A stretch of 64,000 nt of DNA from Nitrosococcus wardiae (GTDB lineage Bacteria > Pseudomonadota > Gammaproteobacteria > Nitrosococcales > Nitrosococcaceae): contig NZ_CP038033.1 of the NCBI RefSeq assembly GCF_004421105.1, positions 3,491,659 through 3,555,658 of the forward strand. Direction: 5' to 3'. Of the stretch, positions 43,574 through 52,739 are shown in pieces. Position 1 is the first letter of the stretch. Each line of letters begins with the position of its first letter. The notes beneath the pieces are model-generated. The model was not told where the DNA came from. It was given only the letters and a program-made list of their open reading frames with translations, and made no database searches. The position numbers and the translations under genes are program-made.

Positions 43574-44650
43574 TCACTTAGAGGATATTTGCTCTCTGGG
43601 TTGGTAAGTACTGGAGGACAGAGCGCGCATCACCTTCCAGGCACGGCGCACACCCCAGAAATAGACGAGAAATACTCCCAAGAAGGCGTAGAACATCAAC
43701 CACTGGGAAACCCCCGTATAGTGGCCAAGGAAACCCAACCCCGCCAAAGTGAAAGCCATGGTCACCATCATATTTACCGCTAGCGGCACACTCCAGCCCG
43801 CCACCAGGAAAATGTGATGGAAATGCTCCCGATCCGGAGCAAAAGGGGAACGTCCCTTCAGAATACGCCGCAAGGTAATGCTAGCCGTATCCAGCAGGGG
43901 CAGCGCCACCAGCCAGAGGGCGGTTACCGGGGAAATGGGCGCGGCGGGTTTCTGGGACAGGGACACCAAAAACCAAACGAGCGCGTAACCTAAGAACATA
44001 CTCCCCGCATCGCCCATGAACGCCAAGGCTCTATGACGGCCGGGGAAGCGGTAATTGAAGGCAAGAAAGCCTGCGACCACCGACACTAACACCAGCAAGA
44101 TACGCTGGTCCCCCCCCATCCCACCATTGGCAGCAGCCCAGGCGAGGAATAACAAGGTTGTCAGAGCATACATGCCCGATAGGCCGTCCATGCCGTCGCT
44201 CATGTTGAAAGCGTTAATGACTCCCACCACACCGAATACGGTGAAAGGTACTGCCCAGGCCCCTAAATGCACTTCCTGGGCGTCGAAGAGAAAACCCAGG
44301 TTCTCTACCACCACACCGCCCCCCACGGTCATCAATAGGGCGGCAATAACCTGGGATAGGAAACGAACCCAGACGGGCAATTCCCGAAAATCGTCGAGAA
44401 TGCCTATAATCACCAATAAGGCACTGCCGGCGAAGAAGGGCCTAAGATGGGAAAGGGAATCATTGATGGAAAGGACGGCAAACAAGAACCCACAGAACAT
44501 GGCCGCCCCCCCCACCAGGGGAGTCTCAACCCGATGATTCTTGCGCCCTCCGGGCCTGTCCACTAAGCCGATGCGAAAAGCCAGTGGAGTTGATACCCAG
44601 ATGAGCAGTGCAGTGACTCCAAAACCAAGGAAATAAGGCAGAGAATCCAT
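43574..44650 (-). CDS. Undecaprenyl-phosphate sugar-1-phosphate transferase (WecA/MraY family)
   Basis: A 358-aa polytopic inner-membrane protein with about ten or eleven hydrophobic segments. Family motifs: LVDRPGGRKNHRVETPLVGG, NAFNMSDGMDGLSGMYAL (catalytic Asp cluster), FMGDAGSMFLGYAL and the cytoplasmic DREHFHHIFL. It should transfer a sugar 1-phosphate (GlcNAc or similar) to undecaprenyl phosphate, starting the repeat unit. The start ATG at 44650 has an AGAGG site 9 bp upstream; a GTG 27 bp earlier is the alternative. Confidence 0.92.
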   Translation of the reverse strand: MDSLPYFLGFGVTALLIWVSTPLAFRIGLVDRPGGRKNHRVETPLVGGAAMFCGFLFAVLSINDSLSHLRPFFAGSALLVIIGILDDFRELPVWVRFLSQVIAALLMTVGGGVVVENLGFLFDAQEVHLGAWAVPFTVFGVVGVINAFNMSDGMDGLSGMYALTTLLFLAWAAANGGMGGDQRILLVLVSVVAGFLAFNYRFPGRHRALAFMGDAGSMFLGYALVWFLVSLSQKPAAPISPVTALWLVALPLLDTASITLRRILKGRSPFAPDREHFHHIFLVAGWSVPLAVNMMVTMAFTLAGLGFLGHYTGVSQWLMFYAFLGVFLVYFWGVRRAWKVMRALSSSTYQPREQISSK

Positions 44651-45020
44651 AAGCTGAAAACCTCTTTGAGCAATCACGCCACTTCTGCAGCGCTGTTCTT
44701 TCTTTTTTTCTCGGATGCTCCTGAAATCAGGAGTGGTTTTTGGCGACGATAGGGAGGTTCTGTCTTTGAAAAGCGGAGATGTCCTGTCCGTACTGTCGAA
44801 CCACTTGGATCGCCAGAATGGAAATCAGGGGCAGAGATGCCGAAATTTCTGTGCCAGGGCTACGGCCGGCAGTTGATAGAATTGCTGTTTGGAGTTTCAT
44901 TGGGGATAGGGAGCGAATGTCACTGCTGGACATCGCCCGGAGGATTCAGTTTTTGGAGTGCTCATTTTGAAGCAAAATTAATATTCTCCCCTTGCAGGAG
45001 AAAGCTAATAGATGGAGGCT
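44651..45020. other. 370-bp gap between the glycosyltransferase and WecA-like genes
   Basis: No supported gene. Short frames on both strands (for example 44727-44933 minus) have no recognisable domain. A transcript starting upstream may read through it. Confidence 0.4.
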
Positions 45021-46307
45021 TTAGCGGGAGGGAGAAGAAGAGGCTACTTCCTCGCCAGATTCTTCCGCTTCTATACCTTGCGCAACTCCCAAGATTTCAC
45101 ACCACTGCCGCATTGCAATAGGGTGGTCGAAACGTTGCTCGAAAAACCGCCGGCTATTAACCCCCATCTCATCGCAACGCTTCCGGTCCGCCGCAAGGGC
45201 TTCAATGTGCGAGGCAAGACCTGCACCATCCCCTGTCGGGATTGCGTAGCCGCAGTCCCCCTCTTCCAGCAACTGGGCGATCTCCCCCTCCGTATCCCCC
45301 ACGAATAGCGTAGGACGCCCCGCCGCAGCTACGCCATAGAATTTGCTGGGCACAATAAACCCCTCCAATTCAGGCCGTAGGGAGATAAGATGTAGGTCAG
45401 GTAGGCTTAAGCTTTCGGCCAACCATTCCCGGGGCTGATAGGGACGGAACTGCACATTGGCAAGGCCCTGCGCCTGTACCGCCGCCTCCACTTCAGTCCG
45501 GCGTGGACCATCACCAATGAAAAGGAACACTATGTCCTCCCGGCCGTTGAGTCGCCTAGCGGCTTCCAACAGCGTCTCAAACTCGTGGGCCCGTCCCAAG
45601 TTACCTGAATATCCCACAATGAACCGATCCTGCAGTCCCCATTCCGCTCGCAGGGGATTCCGATCCGGAGCGACCGGTCGAATCCGCTCCCCATCCGCCC
45701 AGTTGTGGATGACCTGGATATCCTCCCCCGGTACACCGAGCCCCTGCAGCTTTTCTCGCATCCGCTCACCGATGGCCACGTTGGCCGCTGCCTGGCGCAA
45801 CGAGCCGTTACGCACACGCACCAAGCCGCGGCCCAATACACCATGAAAGCCGCGCACGCCCAAAGCAATCGCCACCTCCGGAAACAGGTCCTGCAGCCAG
45901 TTGACCAGATGCCCTCCCCGCCACTTGGCCACCCAGGCGGCGGGCACCGAGATGAGGGGTGGATCGGTTTTGGCCACCAGCACATCCCCCGGCCGCAGCA
46001 GCCGCCACAAGGCAAATATCGCAGCTCCGTAGAAAGAAAAATAATCGACCGCTCTCCCCACCAAGCGCCCCCGCCCGAAGCGGGTAGTGGGCACCCGATG
46101 AACCTCCACCCCGGCCACTTTCTCCCTCGCCAGCAGCTCGGCGCTCGGATCATCATAGCGCTGTCGGCTCGTCACCACATGCACGTCAAGCTTTCCATCT
46201 GCCAACGCAAAAGCCAGATCAGAGAGCATCTGGCTAGTCGCGGAATGGTCGGGGTAAAAGTAGCGGTTACAGAAAATAATTCGTCGGTTGTGCGAAAAGG
46301 ACATCAT
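45021..46307 (-). CDS. Glycosyltransferase family 4 (WcaI/WbuB-like)
   Basis: A 428-aa GT-B-fold transferase. N-terminal acceptor domain: IIFCNRYFYPDHSATSQMLS and LDVHVVTSRQRYDD. C-terminal nucleotide-sugar domain: FIVGYSGNLGRAHEFETLLE, IVFLFIGDGPRR and LHLISLRPELEGFIVPSKFY. It belongs to the set adding fucose- or N-acetylfucosamine-type residues in many EPS loci; the actual sugar is unknown. Confidence 0.9.
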   Translation of the reverse strand: MMSFSHNRRIIFCNRYFYPDHSATSQMLSDLAFALADGKLDVHVVTSRQRYDDPSAELLAREKVAGVEVHRVPTTRFGRGRLVGRAVDYFSFYGAAIFALWRLLRPGDVLVAKTDPPLISVPAAWVAKWRGGHLVNWLQDLFPEVAIALGVRGFHGVLGRGLVRVRNGSLRQAAANVAIGERMREKLQGLGVPGEDIQVIHNWADGERIRPVAPDRNPLRAEWGLQDRFIVGYSGNLGRAHEFETLLEAARRLNGREDIVFLFIGDGPRRTEVEAAVQAQGLANVQFRPYQPREWLAESLSLPDLHLISLRPELEGFIVPSKFYGVAAAGRPTLFVGDTEGEIAQLLEEGDCGYAIPTGDGAGLASHIEALAADRKRCDEMGVNSRRFFEQRFDHPIAMRQWCEILGVAQGIEAEESGEEVASSSPSR

Positions 46308-46860
46308 GAAATGGTTTATCGTATTCTAAACACACGTGTTGGATCAGGATTTCAACCCCTATCCTAGCCTTCCCCTATAGGAGGGAAGGAAATAGAGAGA
46401 AGGAAATAGAGAGAAGGAAATAGAGAGAAGCTTCACTTCTGCTTATCCATCTCTCCCACTGTAAGGGGCCGTGTCCTCGCTCCTACCTATCCATCCCCTC
46501 CCCCTTGAAGGGGGAGGACGAGGGTGGGGGTGATCTTCTCCTGCAAGAAAGAGAGAATAAAATCCTCATCTTCCTCTCAAGAGAGATAAAGCACTGGATT
46601 GGCTCTTTTCCCTTGAGGGCCAAAACGAGTAAAAGATCTGCCTCTGAGTAGAATAAGGAGACAGAATTAAATCTCTTCCCCCCTTAGGGGAAAGGCTCGG
46701 AGGGGGGGACTTATTCCCCATCAAAAACGGTCACATACCACGCATTCTAGCCAGACGATCTGAATTTGATGGATCAGGCATACGTAGCTTAAGAGCTTAT
46801 CTTGGAACAAGGGCCGCTTTATCATTTCGGTAAATGCGTTACCCAAATTGCCGTCCTGTA
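46308..46860. other. Gene-free region with repeats
   Basis: 550 bp with the palindromic repeat cluster at 46351-46532, the 14-bp tandem repeat at 46386-46427 and a further decayed palindrome near 46676-46712. No gene is supported. Confidence 0.5.
46351..46532. repeat. GC-rich palindromic repeats plus 14-bp tandem repeat
   Basis: Three exact tandem copies of AAGGAAATAGAGAG lie at 46386-46427. They are embedded in a member of the palindromic family that starts TTCAACCCCTATCCTAGCC and ends GAGGACGAGGGTGGGGGTGA. Confidence 0.7.
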
Positions 46861-48618
46861 TCAACCTGCCATCCGGGCGACGTACCACTGTCCCATGACT
46901 AGGCTATCCATCTTTGTGCGCAGGAAACAATCCAAGGCCTCCTCTGGGCGACAAACCACGGGCTCATTCTCATTGAAAGAGGTGTTGAGCACGATGGGCA
47001 CGCCGGTCAGATCATGGAACGCCTCGATCAATCGATAATAGCGGCGGTTAGTGTCACGGTAGACTGTCTGCAATCTTCCTGATCCGTCCACATGAGTGAC
47101 GGCGGGAATCAGAGCACGCTTCTCCTCGCGGATCTGGAAAACCTTCATCATGAAGGGTACGTCATCATCCTCTTCAAACCACTCACCTACTTTCTCTCGC
47201 AGGATGGAAGGAGCAAAGGGGCGGAAAGATTCCCGGCGCTTGATCTTGAGATTGAGGATATCCTTCATATCGGTGCGGCGCGGATCGCAAATAATAGAGC
47301 GGTTGCCCAATGCCCGGGGCCCCCACTCCATTCGCCCTTGGAACCAACCCACTACCTTCCCCCCAGCGATAGCTTCGGCAGTGCGCCGGCACAGCTCCCC
47401 TTCCTCAGCAATACCTTCGACTATACAATTCGCCGCTTCCAGTTCGGACTTCTTCTCCTTTAGCAACGCCGCAACCTCCTCGTTGCTAAACTGTGGTCCC
47501 CAGTAAGCGTGATCCATCACAAAATTACGCTTTACCTTTATCCCGAGCTGATGATGCACCACGAAGGCAGATCCAATAGCCCCTCCGGCATCCCCGGCCG
47601 CCGACTGAATATAAACCTTCTTAAAAGGCGTCTTTCGCCGTATCTTTCCGTTAGCTACCGAGTTCATCGCGCACCCGCCAGCCAAGCATACCGCCTCTAA
47701 ACCATGGCGTTCGTGGAGGCAGTTCAACAAATGGAAAAACGCTTCCTCGTACATCGCCTGCACTGAATGGGCAATATCATGATGCACCTGCTTCAAGGGC
47801 TGATCCTTGGCGCGCTTGGGCACCCCCACTAAGCGTATAAGTTCGTCATTGAACAATTCTCCAACGACTGGCGAGCCACTAGCCCATTCGTATTCGATCT
47901 TTTCCTTGTGATGACGAAACAAATCCAAATTGAGAGCATAGGAGCCATCTGCTTGAGCCAACACTATCTGGCGCATTTGCTCCATGAAGGCAGGCTTCCC
48001 ATATGGTGCTAAACCCATCACTTTGTACTCGTCACCATAGTTTGGGAAGCCTATGAACTGGGTCAATGCCTGGTAGAAAATCCCCAACGAGTGCGGGAAA
48101 AACACACGATTATCGATCTCGATGCGATCGTCCCGACCGACCCCCCAGGCCCCACTTGAAAAATCCCCAAATCCATCCACGGACACAGCAACCGATTCGT
48201 CGAATGGAGAAACCAGATGCGACGACGCCAGATGCGAAAGGTGATGCTCAATATAATGCACTTTCCCCTTCATGGGATGATCCGGAAATGCCGCATTCAG
48301 TTCATCGTCTATGCCAGCGCGCTCGCGCTTGTTCTTAATGCGATCAAGCACAAATCGGAGATCCGGGCGGTTCTTCAGCGTATAGCCAACCTTTTTCAGA
48401 ATATTCGCCATAGGATCTGTGTTAATAGCGATGTGATCCACATCTCCGAGAACCGCCCCAGCTTCGGCAAGACAGTAGCGGATTGCTTCCGATGGAAAGC
48501 CAGCCCAGTGCTTTATGCGGCGAAAGCGCTCTTCTTCAGCCGCCGCAACCAAAGCCCCACCCTGCAGAATGCAGGCAGAAGAATCTCCGTGAAACGCGTT
48601 TATGCCTAGAATCAGCAT
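46861..48618 (-). CDS. Carbamoyltransferase, NodU/CmcH family
   Basis: A 585-aa enzyme with the Kae1-like ASKHA fold at the N-terminus (MLILGINAFHGDSSACI, HYIEHHLSHLASSHLVSPF, VSVDGFGDFSSGAWG) and the C-terminal domain (VVGWFQGRMEWGPRALGNRS, FRPFAPSILREK, NTSFNENEPVVCRPEEAL). It should transfer a carbamoyl group from carbamoyl phosphate to a sugar hydroxyl. Placed in the polysaccharide locus between a methyltransferase and a glycosyltransferase, it likely decorates the repeat unit. Confidence 0.93.
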   Translation of the reverse strand: MLILGINAFHGDSSACILQGGALVAAAEEERFRRIKHWAGFPSEAIRYCLAEAGAVLGDVDHIAINTDPMANILKKVGYTLKNRPDLRFVLDRIKNKRERAGIDDELNAAFPDHPMKGKVHYIEHHLSHLASSHLVSPFDESVAVSVDGFGDFSSGAWGVGRDDRIEIDNRVFFPHSLGIFYQALTQFIGFPNYGDEYKVMGLAPYGKPAFMEQMRQIVLAQADGSYALNLDLFRHHKEKIEYEWASGSPVVGELFNDELIRLVGVPKRAKDQPLKQVHHDIAHSVQAMYEEAFFHLLNCLHERHGLEAVCLAGGCAMNSVANGKIRRKTPFKKVYIQSAAGDAGGAIGSAFVVHHQLGIKVKRNFVMDHAYWGPQFSNEEVAALLKEKKSELEAANCIVEGIAEEGELCRRTAEAIAGGKVVGWFQGRMEWGPRALGNRSIICDPRRTDMKDILNLKIKRRESFRPFAPSILREKVGEWFEEDDDVPFMMKVFQIREEKRALIPAVTHVDGSGRLQTVYRDTNRRYYRLIEAFHDLTGVPIVLNTSFNENEPVVCRPEEALDCFLRTKMDSLVMGQWYVARMAG

Positions 48619-48668
48619 GGTTCCCCTTGCATAGGCTCAGTAGCCGAAAATCATGCCCCGAAACTCAT

Positions 48669-49655
48669 TCAGGAGCACTTACCTGCAAACACAATCAACT
48701 TATTCTGCATGTCAAGCAAACGTGCAGCAAAAAGCATCCCCCTTAACCCAACGTTATAGACACCCGAAGGGATGCTGCGCCAACCCCTAACACCGCGACG
48801 GCACAGCGAGCCGAATTCAGTTTCACTTCTTTGTACGTCTAATACATGAAAGCCACAGTCTTCAAGCAATCGCGAGATATCCTTTTCCGAAAAATAGTGC
48901 AGATGGTGTACTCCACAAACGAGGTATAAAGGCCGGCGCACCACACCGACTGTAAACTGAAATAGCAATTTAGCCACATAGTGTAATAGGCTATCTCTAG
49001 CGGGAATCTCCAGAACCAATACCCCCTCGGATGATAGCAAGGTCCAGGCCTTTTCAAGCGCCGCCCTAGGATGCGCGAGATGTTCTAGCAGATCCCACAT
49101 GGTAACCACATCTACGGTGCCTTTGAGCTTGGCGTCTTCAAAAAGGCAATTATGTACTTCAATATCGAAAGCGCGCACAAGATTTTCCGCCGCCTCCCCA
49201 TTAGGCTCGATTCCGATAACATTGAAACCATGCTGCTGCGCCAAACGGAGGAACATACCCAATCCCGCACCCACATCAAGCAAGCGCCCATTGCCTATGC
49301 CTAACTGCGCCAGCTTCCTCAACCAAGGCTCATACCGATCACGAAAAGATCCTGGTATTTCAGCGTACGCTCGCTCTCTATAAAAGCCCTCCTTTGCTTT
49401 CGACATGTAACGTGCGTAAAAAGCTTCCAGGAACACCGCCGTGGGAACTGGATGAATAAATTCATGCCCACACTCTTCACAGTTGGCGACGCCAACACTG
49501 AACTTCTCTAAATCAAAGCCCGTCATCCGCTCGGCGTAATCTTTATCAATAGGATAGAGGGGCATAATCGCCTCCCCTCCACAAATGCTACAGCACTTAT
49601 TTTGAAATAGACCTTCAATATCTACAGGCGCATTTGGCTTGAGGCTATATTTCAC
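48669..49655 (-). CDS. SAM-dependent methyltransferase with N-terminal zinc-binding motif
   Basis: A 328-aa class I methyltransferase. The N-terminal cysteines (CSIC at about 21-24 and CEEC at about 58-61) suggest a small zinc ribbon, as in many sugar methyltransferases. SAM-binding motifs: RLLDVGAGLGMFLRLAQQHG, GIEPNGEAAENL, VDVVTMWDLLEHLAHPRAAL. Probably O- or C-methylates a sugar or sugar nucleotide of the polysaccharide. Confidence 0.9.
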   Translation of the reverse strand: MKYSLKPNAPVDIEGLFQNKCCSICGGEAIMPLYPIDKDYAERMTGFDLEKFSVGVANCEECGHEFIHPVPTAVFLEAFYARYMSKAKEGFYRERAYAEIPGSFRDRYEPWLRKLAQLGIGNGRLLDVGAGLGMFLRLAQQHGFNVIGIEPNGEAAENLVRAFDIEVHNCLFEDAKLKGTVDVVTMWDLLEHLAHPRAALEKAWTLLSSEGVLVLEIPARDSLLHYVAKLLFQFTVGVVRRPLYLVCGVHHLHYFSEKDISRLLEDCGFHVLDVQRSETEFGSLCRRGVRGWRSIPSGVYNVGLRGMLFAARLLDMQNKLIVFAGKCS

Positions 49656-49944
49656 AACACCACCTTTTCAGTTTTATCTGCAAGCCTTTCCCAACGCGCA
49701 TGGTAACAATCTGCGTGACCATAGCTGAAGCTCCTGACCGACGCATGTGTAATGGAGAATACCGGTGCAAAACTTAGTAAAACTAGGCTCAAGAGGAATT
49801 CTTCCTAAGCCTAACTTAAGCCTAAGCAGCAAGAAAATAGTAGTAGAGGATTGAATTAGGCTCGGGAACATACTAAAAAAGCATTATATAGCCGATTGCA
49901 CGCATTGGCATTTACTCTTTCTGTGAAAAGCAAGCTAAGGCTGA

Positions 49945-51081
49945 CTATCTAGACAAAATGGCTCTATAACATTCCAAGTGGAGCTGTGTAATCATTTCTA
50001 TATCAAGGTCACGTATGGCCACTCTTCTTGCAGAATTCCCATAGCGCATCAAACTTTTCGGAGAGTTCATTAGATGCTTAATCGCTTTAGCCAACTCTCG
50101 ACTATTCTGTGGAGAAACAATTAAACCTGAGTCCCCATTCTTTACAAAACGCGCAATATCCCCTACATCGGTTGCGACTATAGGTTTTCCCATGCTCATG
50201 GCTTCCCATACGCCAATCGGGGAAGCCTCTTTTATCGAAGAACACACATAAACGTCTGCGGCAGCGAGTATGGAACGTACGTCCTCAACCATACCAAGCA
50301 ACTGTACCTTATCTGTACCACAATTTTCCATTAACTTTCGCAATTTGCGCTCGTAGGCTCCCTGGGTATCAAAAATCGCCCCAGCAATGTACAGTTTTAC
50401 ATCCCATCCTTCGGCATTCAGAATGCTTACCGCTTCAAGTGCATACTCAAATCCCTTGACGGGGCTTAGATTGCCGACGCTTACCAGCTTGAATCCACTG
50501 TCATTACGCACGCTTTCATCTGGAGCCACGATCGCAGGGTCGAACCAACTTGTATCCACAGGCGCCTGTATCTCAAATATCGGTTTTTCCGGTAACCCCG
50601 CCCTAGCATAATATTCACGTACTCGCTCACCGGCGACAATAAAGCCGTCTGCACATAGCCATGCGATCCATGAAAACAACTTGCGCACAACGACCGGCAT
50701 CGACGTATCGTTCAGATGCCAAATAATTTTGGCTCTCGCTAAACGCCCGGCAATTATCCCCTTATACTGCCATGCCCCCCCGCTACAATGGACCAATTGA
50801 ACTTTATAGCGCCGAAGCTCTATATACAAGCGGATCACTTCGTAAGGTAAAAAAATTATATATGCCGCCAAACCTCGCACTTTCTTTGTTAGCTTACGAA
50901 TCGGCAAAGCTACATAATGAATACCTAATTCTTTTAGTTTCTGTTGAAAAAGACCCGATTGAAGGGAAGGTAAAAATACGATGGTATCAACTCCCTGTCG
51001 TTGGAGTCGTGATGCTACATTTGCAATCCGAATCTGCGGACCACCCAAGCGTCCTTCTTCGATAATATTTGCTACGCGCAT
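49945..51081 (-). CDS. Glycosyltransferase family 4
   Basis: A 378-aa GT-B transferase: MRVANIIEEGRLGGPQIRIA, FKLVSVGNLSPVKGFEYALE, VKLYIAGAIFDTQGAYERKL, DVYVCSSIKEASPIGVWEAM (the E-x7-E motif) and PIVATDVGDIARFVKNGDSG. Acceptor and sugar cannot be told. The 290-bp gap downstream to the methyltransferase gene shows no gene. Confidence 0.92.
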   Translation of the reverse strand: MRVANIIEEGRLGGPQIRIANVASRLQRQGVDTIVFLPSLQSGLFQQKLKELGIHYVALPIRKLTKKVRGLAAYIIFLPYEVIRLYIELRRYKVQLVHCSGGAWQYKGIIAGRLARAKIIWHLNDTSMPVVVRKLFSWIAWLCADGFIVAGERVREYYARAGLPEKPIFEIQAPVDTSWFDPAIVAPDESVRNDSGFKLVSVGNLSPVKGFEYALEAVSILNAEGWDVKLYIAGAIFDTQGAYERKLRKLMENCGTDKVQLLGMVEDVRSILAAADVYVCSSIKEASPIGVWEAMSMGKPIVATDVGDIARFVKNGDSGLIVSPQNSRELAKAIKHLMNSPKSLMRYGNSARRVAIRDLDIEMITQLHLECYRAILSR

Positions 51082-51143
51082 AGTAAAAAATTAATCACTG
51101 TCGATATGAGCGATGATTTCTTGCTCAAACACTTAATTATTAG

Positions 51144-52067
51144 CTATTCATTAAGCTGTTTCCAAATTACATTCGCATACTTTTCTATTTCTTGTTGGAT
51201 AAATTTTTGTATGCTGCCATACTTATTGATACTATCTCTTACAGATTTTTTCTTGTCATACCAGATTTCATCTGCCCCCCACCATACTATCCCGTCCAGA
51301 AAACAACCCTTATGGTTAGTATTCTTTATCGTAGTAATATATTTCTCAAAAATCGAAATAGGAATTAAAGCGTTTGGAGAATATTTACTATTCGGATGCC
51401 ATCTATGAGTTATAAATGCATATATTTTCTTTTTAGAACATCCAGTTTTTAATGCATTTAAGAGATGCTGTTTAACAAAACCAATTGATTCACCCGGAAA
51501 TATAGAGTTTTTATTTAGATACAGAGAAGGATATAAAACATCTACAAAAGAATATAGTTCATCCAAATGATTCTTCTCTTTGTGATCTGTATTATTTCTA
51601 GTGCTGTATTTAGACGGCAAACCATAATAGCCCGTTTCGATTTTTCTTAAATTTATATTTTTTAGAAGCACTAATGGGTCAATATAACTTTTGGCTGTAT
51701 TATTTAATTCCATTGGTGTAAAAATATCGATCAAATCCTGGTATGCTTTCCCCTCCCAATCTAAAGCAATCAACCCATCATAATTAACAAAATTATCGGT
51801 GGCATACTCTACAAATCTATGGCGATCGAAAATTCCATCATTATCAGGATCAATATTTTTTTGGTATATCACTGGGAGAAAGCTAAACCCCTTTTTTATT
51901 ATGTATGCTTGAATAGAGTCACTTCTTGCAAATGATACATATAACTTCCTTTTTGCGACAAACTTGTTTTCTGTAAACATCACAGTAAACACAAGAGCAA
52001 CTATCAGTACAAGAAAAACCATCCTAATTGCTTTATATTGCACTAGAAATCTCTTGCTCATAGCCAA
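51144..52067 (-). CDS. Membrane-anchored GH56 hyaluronidase-like TIM-barrel protein
   Basis: A 307-aa protein with one N-terminal hydrophobic segment (about 13-32). I read it as a relative of GH56 hyaluronidases: GLIALDWE (Asp103-Trp-Glu105, matching the catalytic Asp-x-Glu of the family), TGYYGLPSKYS, FVDVLYPSLYLNKN and DGIVWWGADEI all fall in the order and context of the animal enzymes. Overall identity looks low. It is markedly AT-richer than its neighbours, suggesting acquisition. In an EPS locus it may trim or modify the polymer in the periplasm. A different TIM-barrel family is possible. Confidence 0.5.
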   Translation of the reverse strand: MAMSKRFLVQYKAIRMVFLVLIVALVFTVMFTENKFVAKRKLYVSFARSDSIQAYIIKKGFSFLPVIYQKNIDPDNDGIFDRHRFVEYATDNFVNYDGLIALDWEGKAYQDLIDIFTPMELNNTAKSYIDPLVLLKNINLRKIETGYYGLPSKYSTRNNTDHKEKNHLDELYSFVDVLYPSLYLNKNSIFPGESIGFVKQHLLNALKTGCSKKKIYAFITHRWHPNSKYSPNALIPISIFEKYITTIKNTNHKGCFLDGIVWWGADEIWYDKKKSVRDSINKYGSIQKFIQQEIEKYANVIWKQLNE

Positions 52068-52739
52068 TAAGGAGTAGTGGAGGGAATTGAGAATGCCATG
52101 TGCCGCAGCAATCCTGGTAAGGAAAAGCTATTGAAGTACGAACACATAACCAGAATCAACTTTATTATCAAGCTTTTTTGCGAGTATAAATGATGAAATT
52201 ATCGTTGTATTCAATCATCTTCAAGCGCGGCGCTAGCCAATGCTGCCTGTTGCCTCAACTATCCGAACGCATGTGGCTGTTTCCAATAAAAATATAAATG
52301 TTCAAGACGCACAGGGGCTTTATCGCGGCGCCCTCAATACTGGAGACTCTCGACTATTTCAACATTGAGGGCTATGCCCAATCTGTAAAGAATGCAGTAC
52401 CAAACAACTGGACAGCAAGGGCGTGTCCAATCACCGCCAGATCATCATCAGCAAACTCTACCTGCTGCTGAATAGGCATACCGGCTCTTATCTCCATGAT
52501 CTAAAATCAACAAATATAATGAATACTGATGAAGCCATCTTCTCGATGCTCACTCTTGTCGGTTACTTTAAGTAAGATCAACCAACAAGTTGCGGGTAAT
52601 TTCTAGGCACAGCCACACTCCGATTTTATAGTCGCTGTTTTGACCGTCGAGGAGAATAGCATTGGACTCTTTCGATAGCTGAATTTAGCTTGTGAAATAA
52701 CTAGCACCCATTGTTCATTATCAAGTAGTGATGTTTATT
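52068..52739. other. 670-bp gap with unexplained possible coding remnant
   Basis: No intact gene. From about 52426 to 52576 (+) one frame reads DSKGVSNHRQIIISKLYLLL and on to a stop (TAA at about 52574), and 52321-52400 has another open stretch. Neither has a start or a family I recognise. Perhaps the scar of a lost gene. Confidence 0.35.

Noticed and set aside
44727-44933. 68-codon minus-strand frame between the WecA-like and glycosyltransferase genes
   Set aside because: No recognisable motif or ribosome site, and no support beyond being open.
45705-46367. 220-codon plus-strand frame opposite the glycosyltransferase
   Set aside because: Shadow of a GT4 gene with intact family motifs; composition is His/Gln/Pro-rich noise.
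52068-52739. tRNA or small RNA gene in the gap
   Set aside because: No cloverleaf, T-loop motif or clear promoter/terminator pair found by eye; no tRNA-like motif was found elsewhere in the window either.
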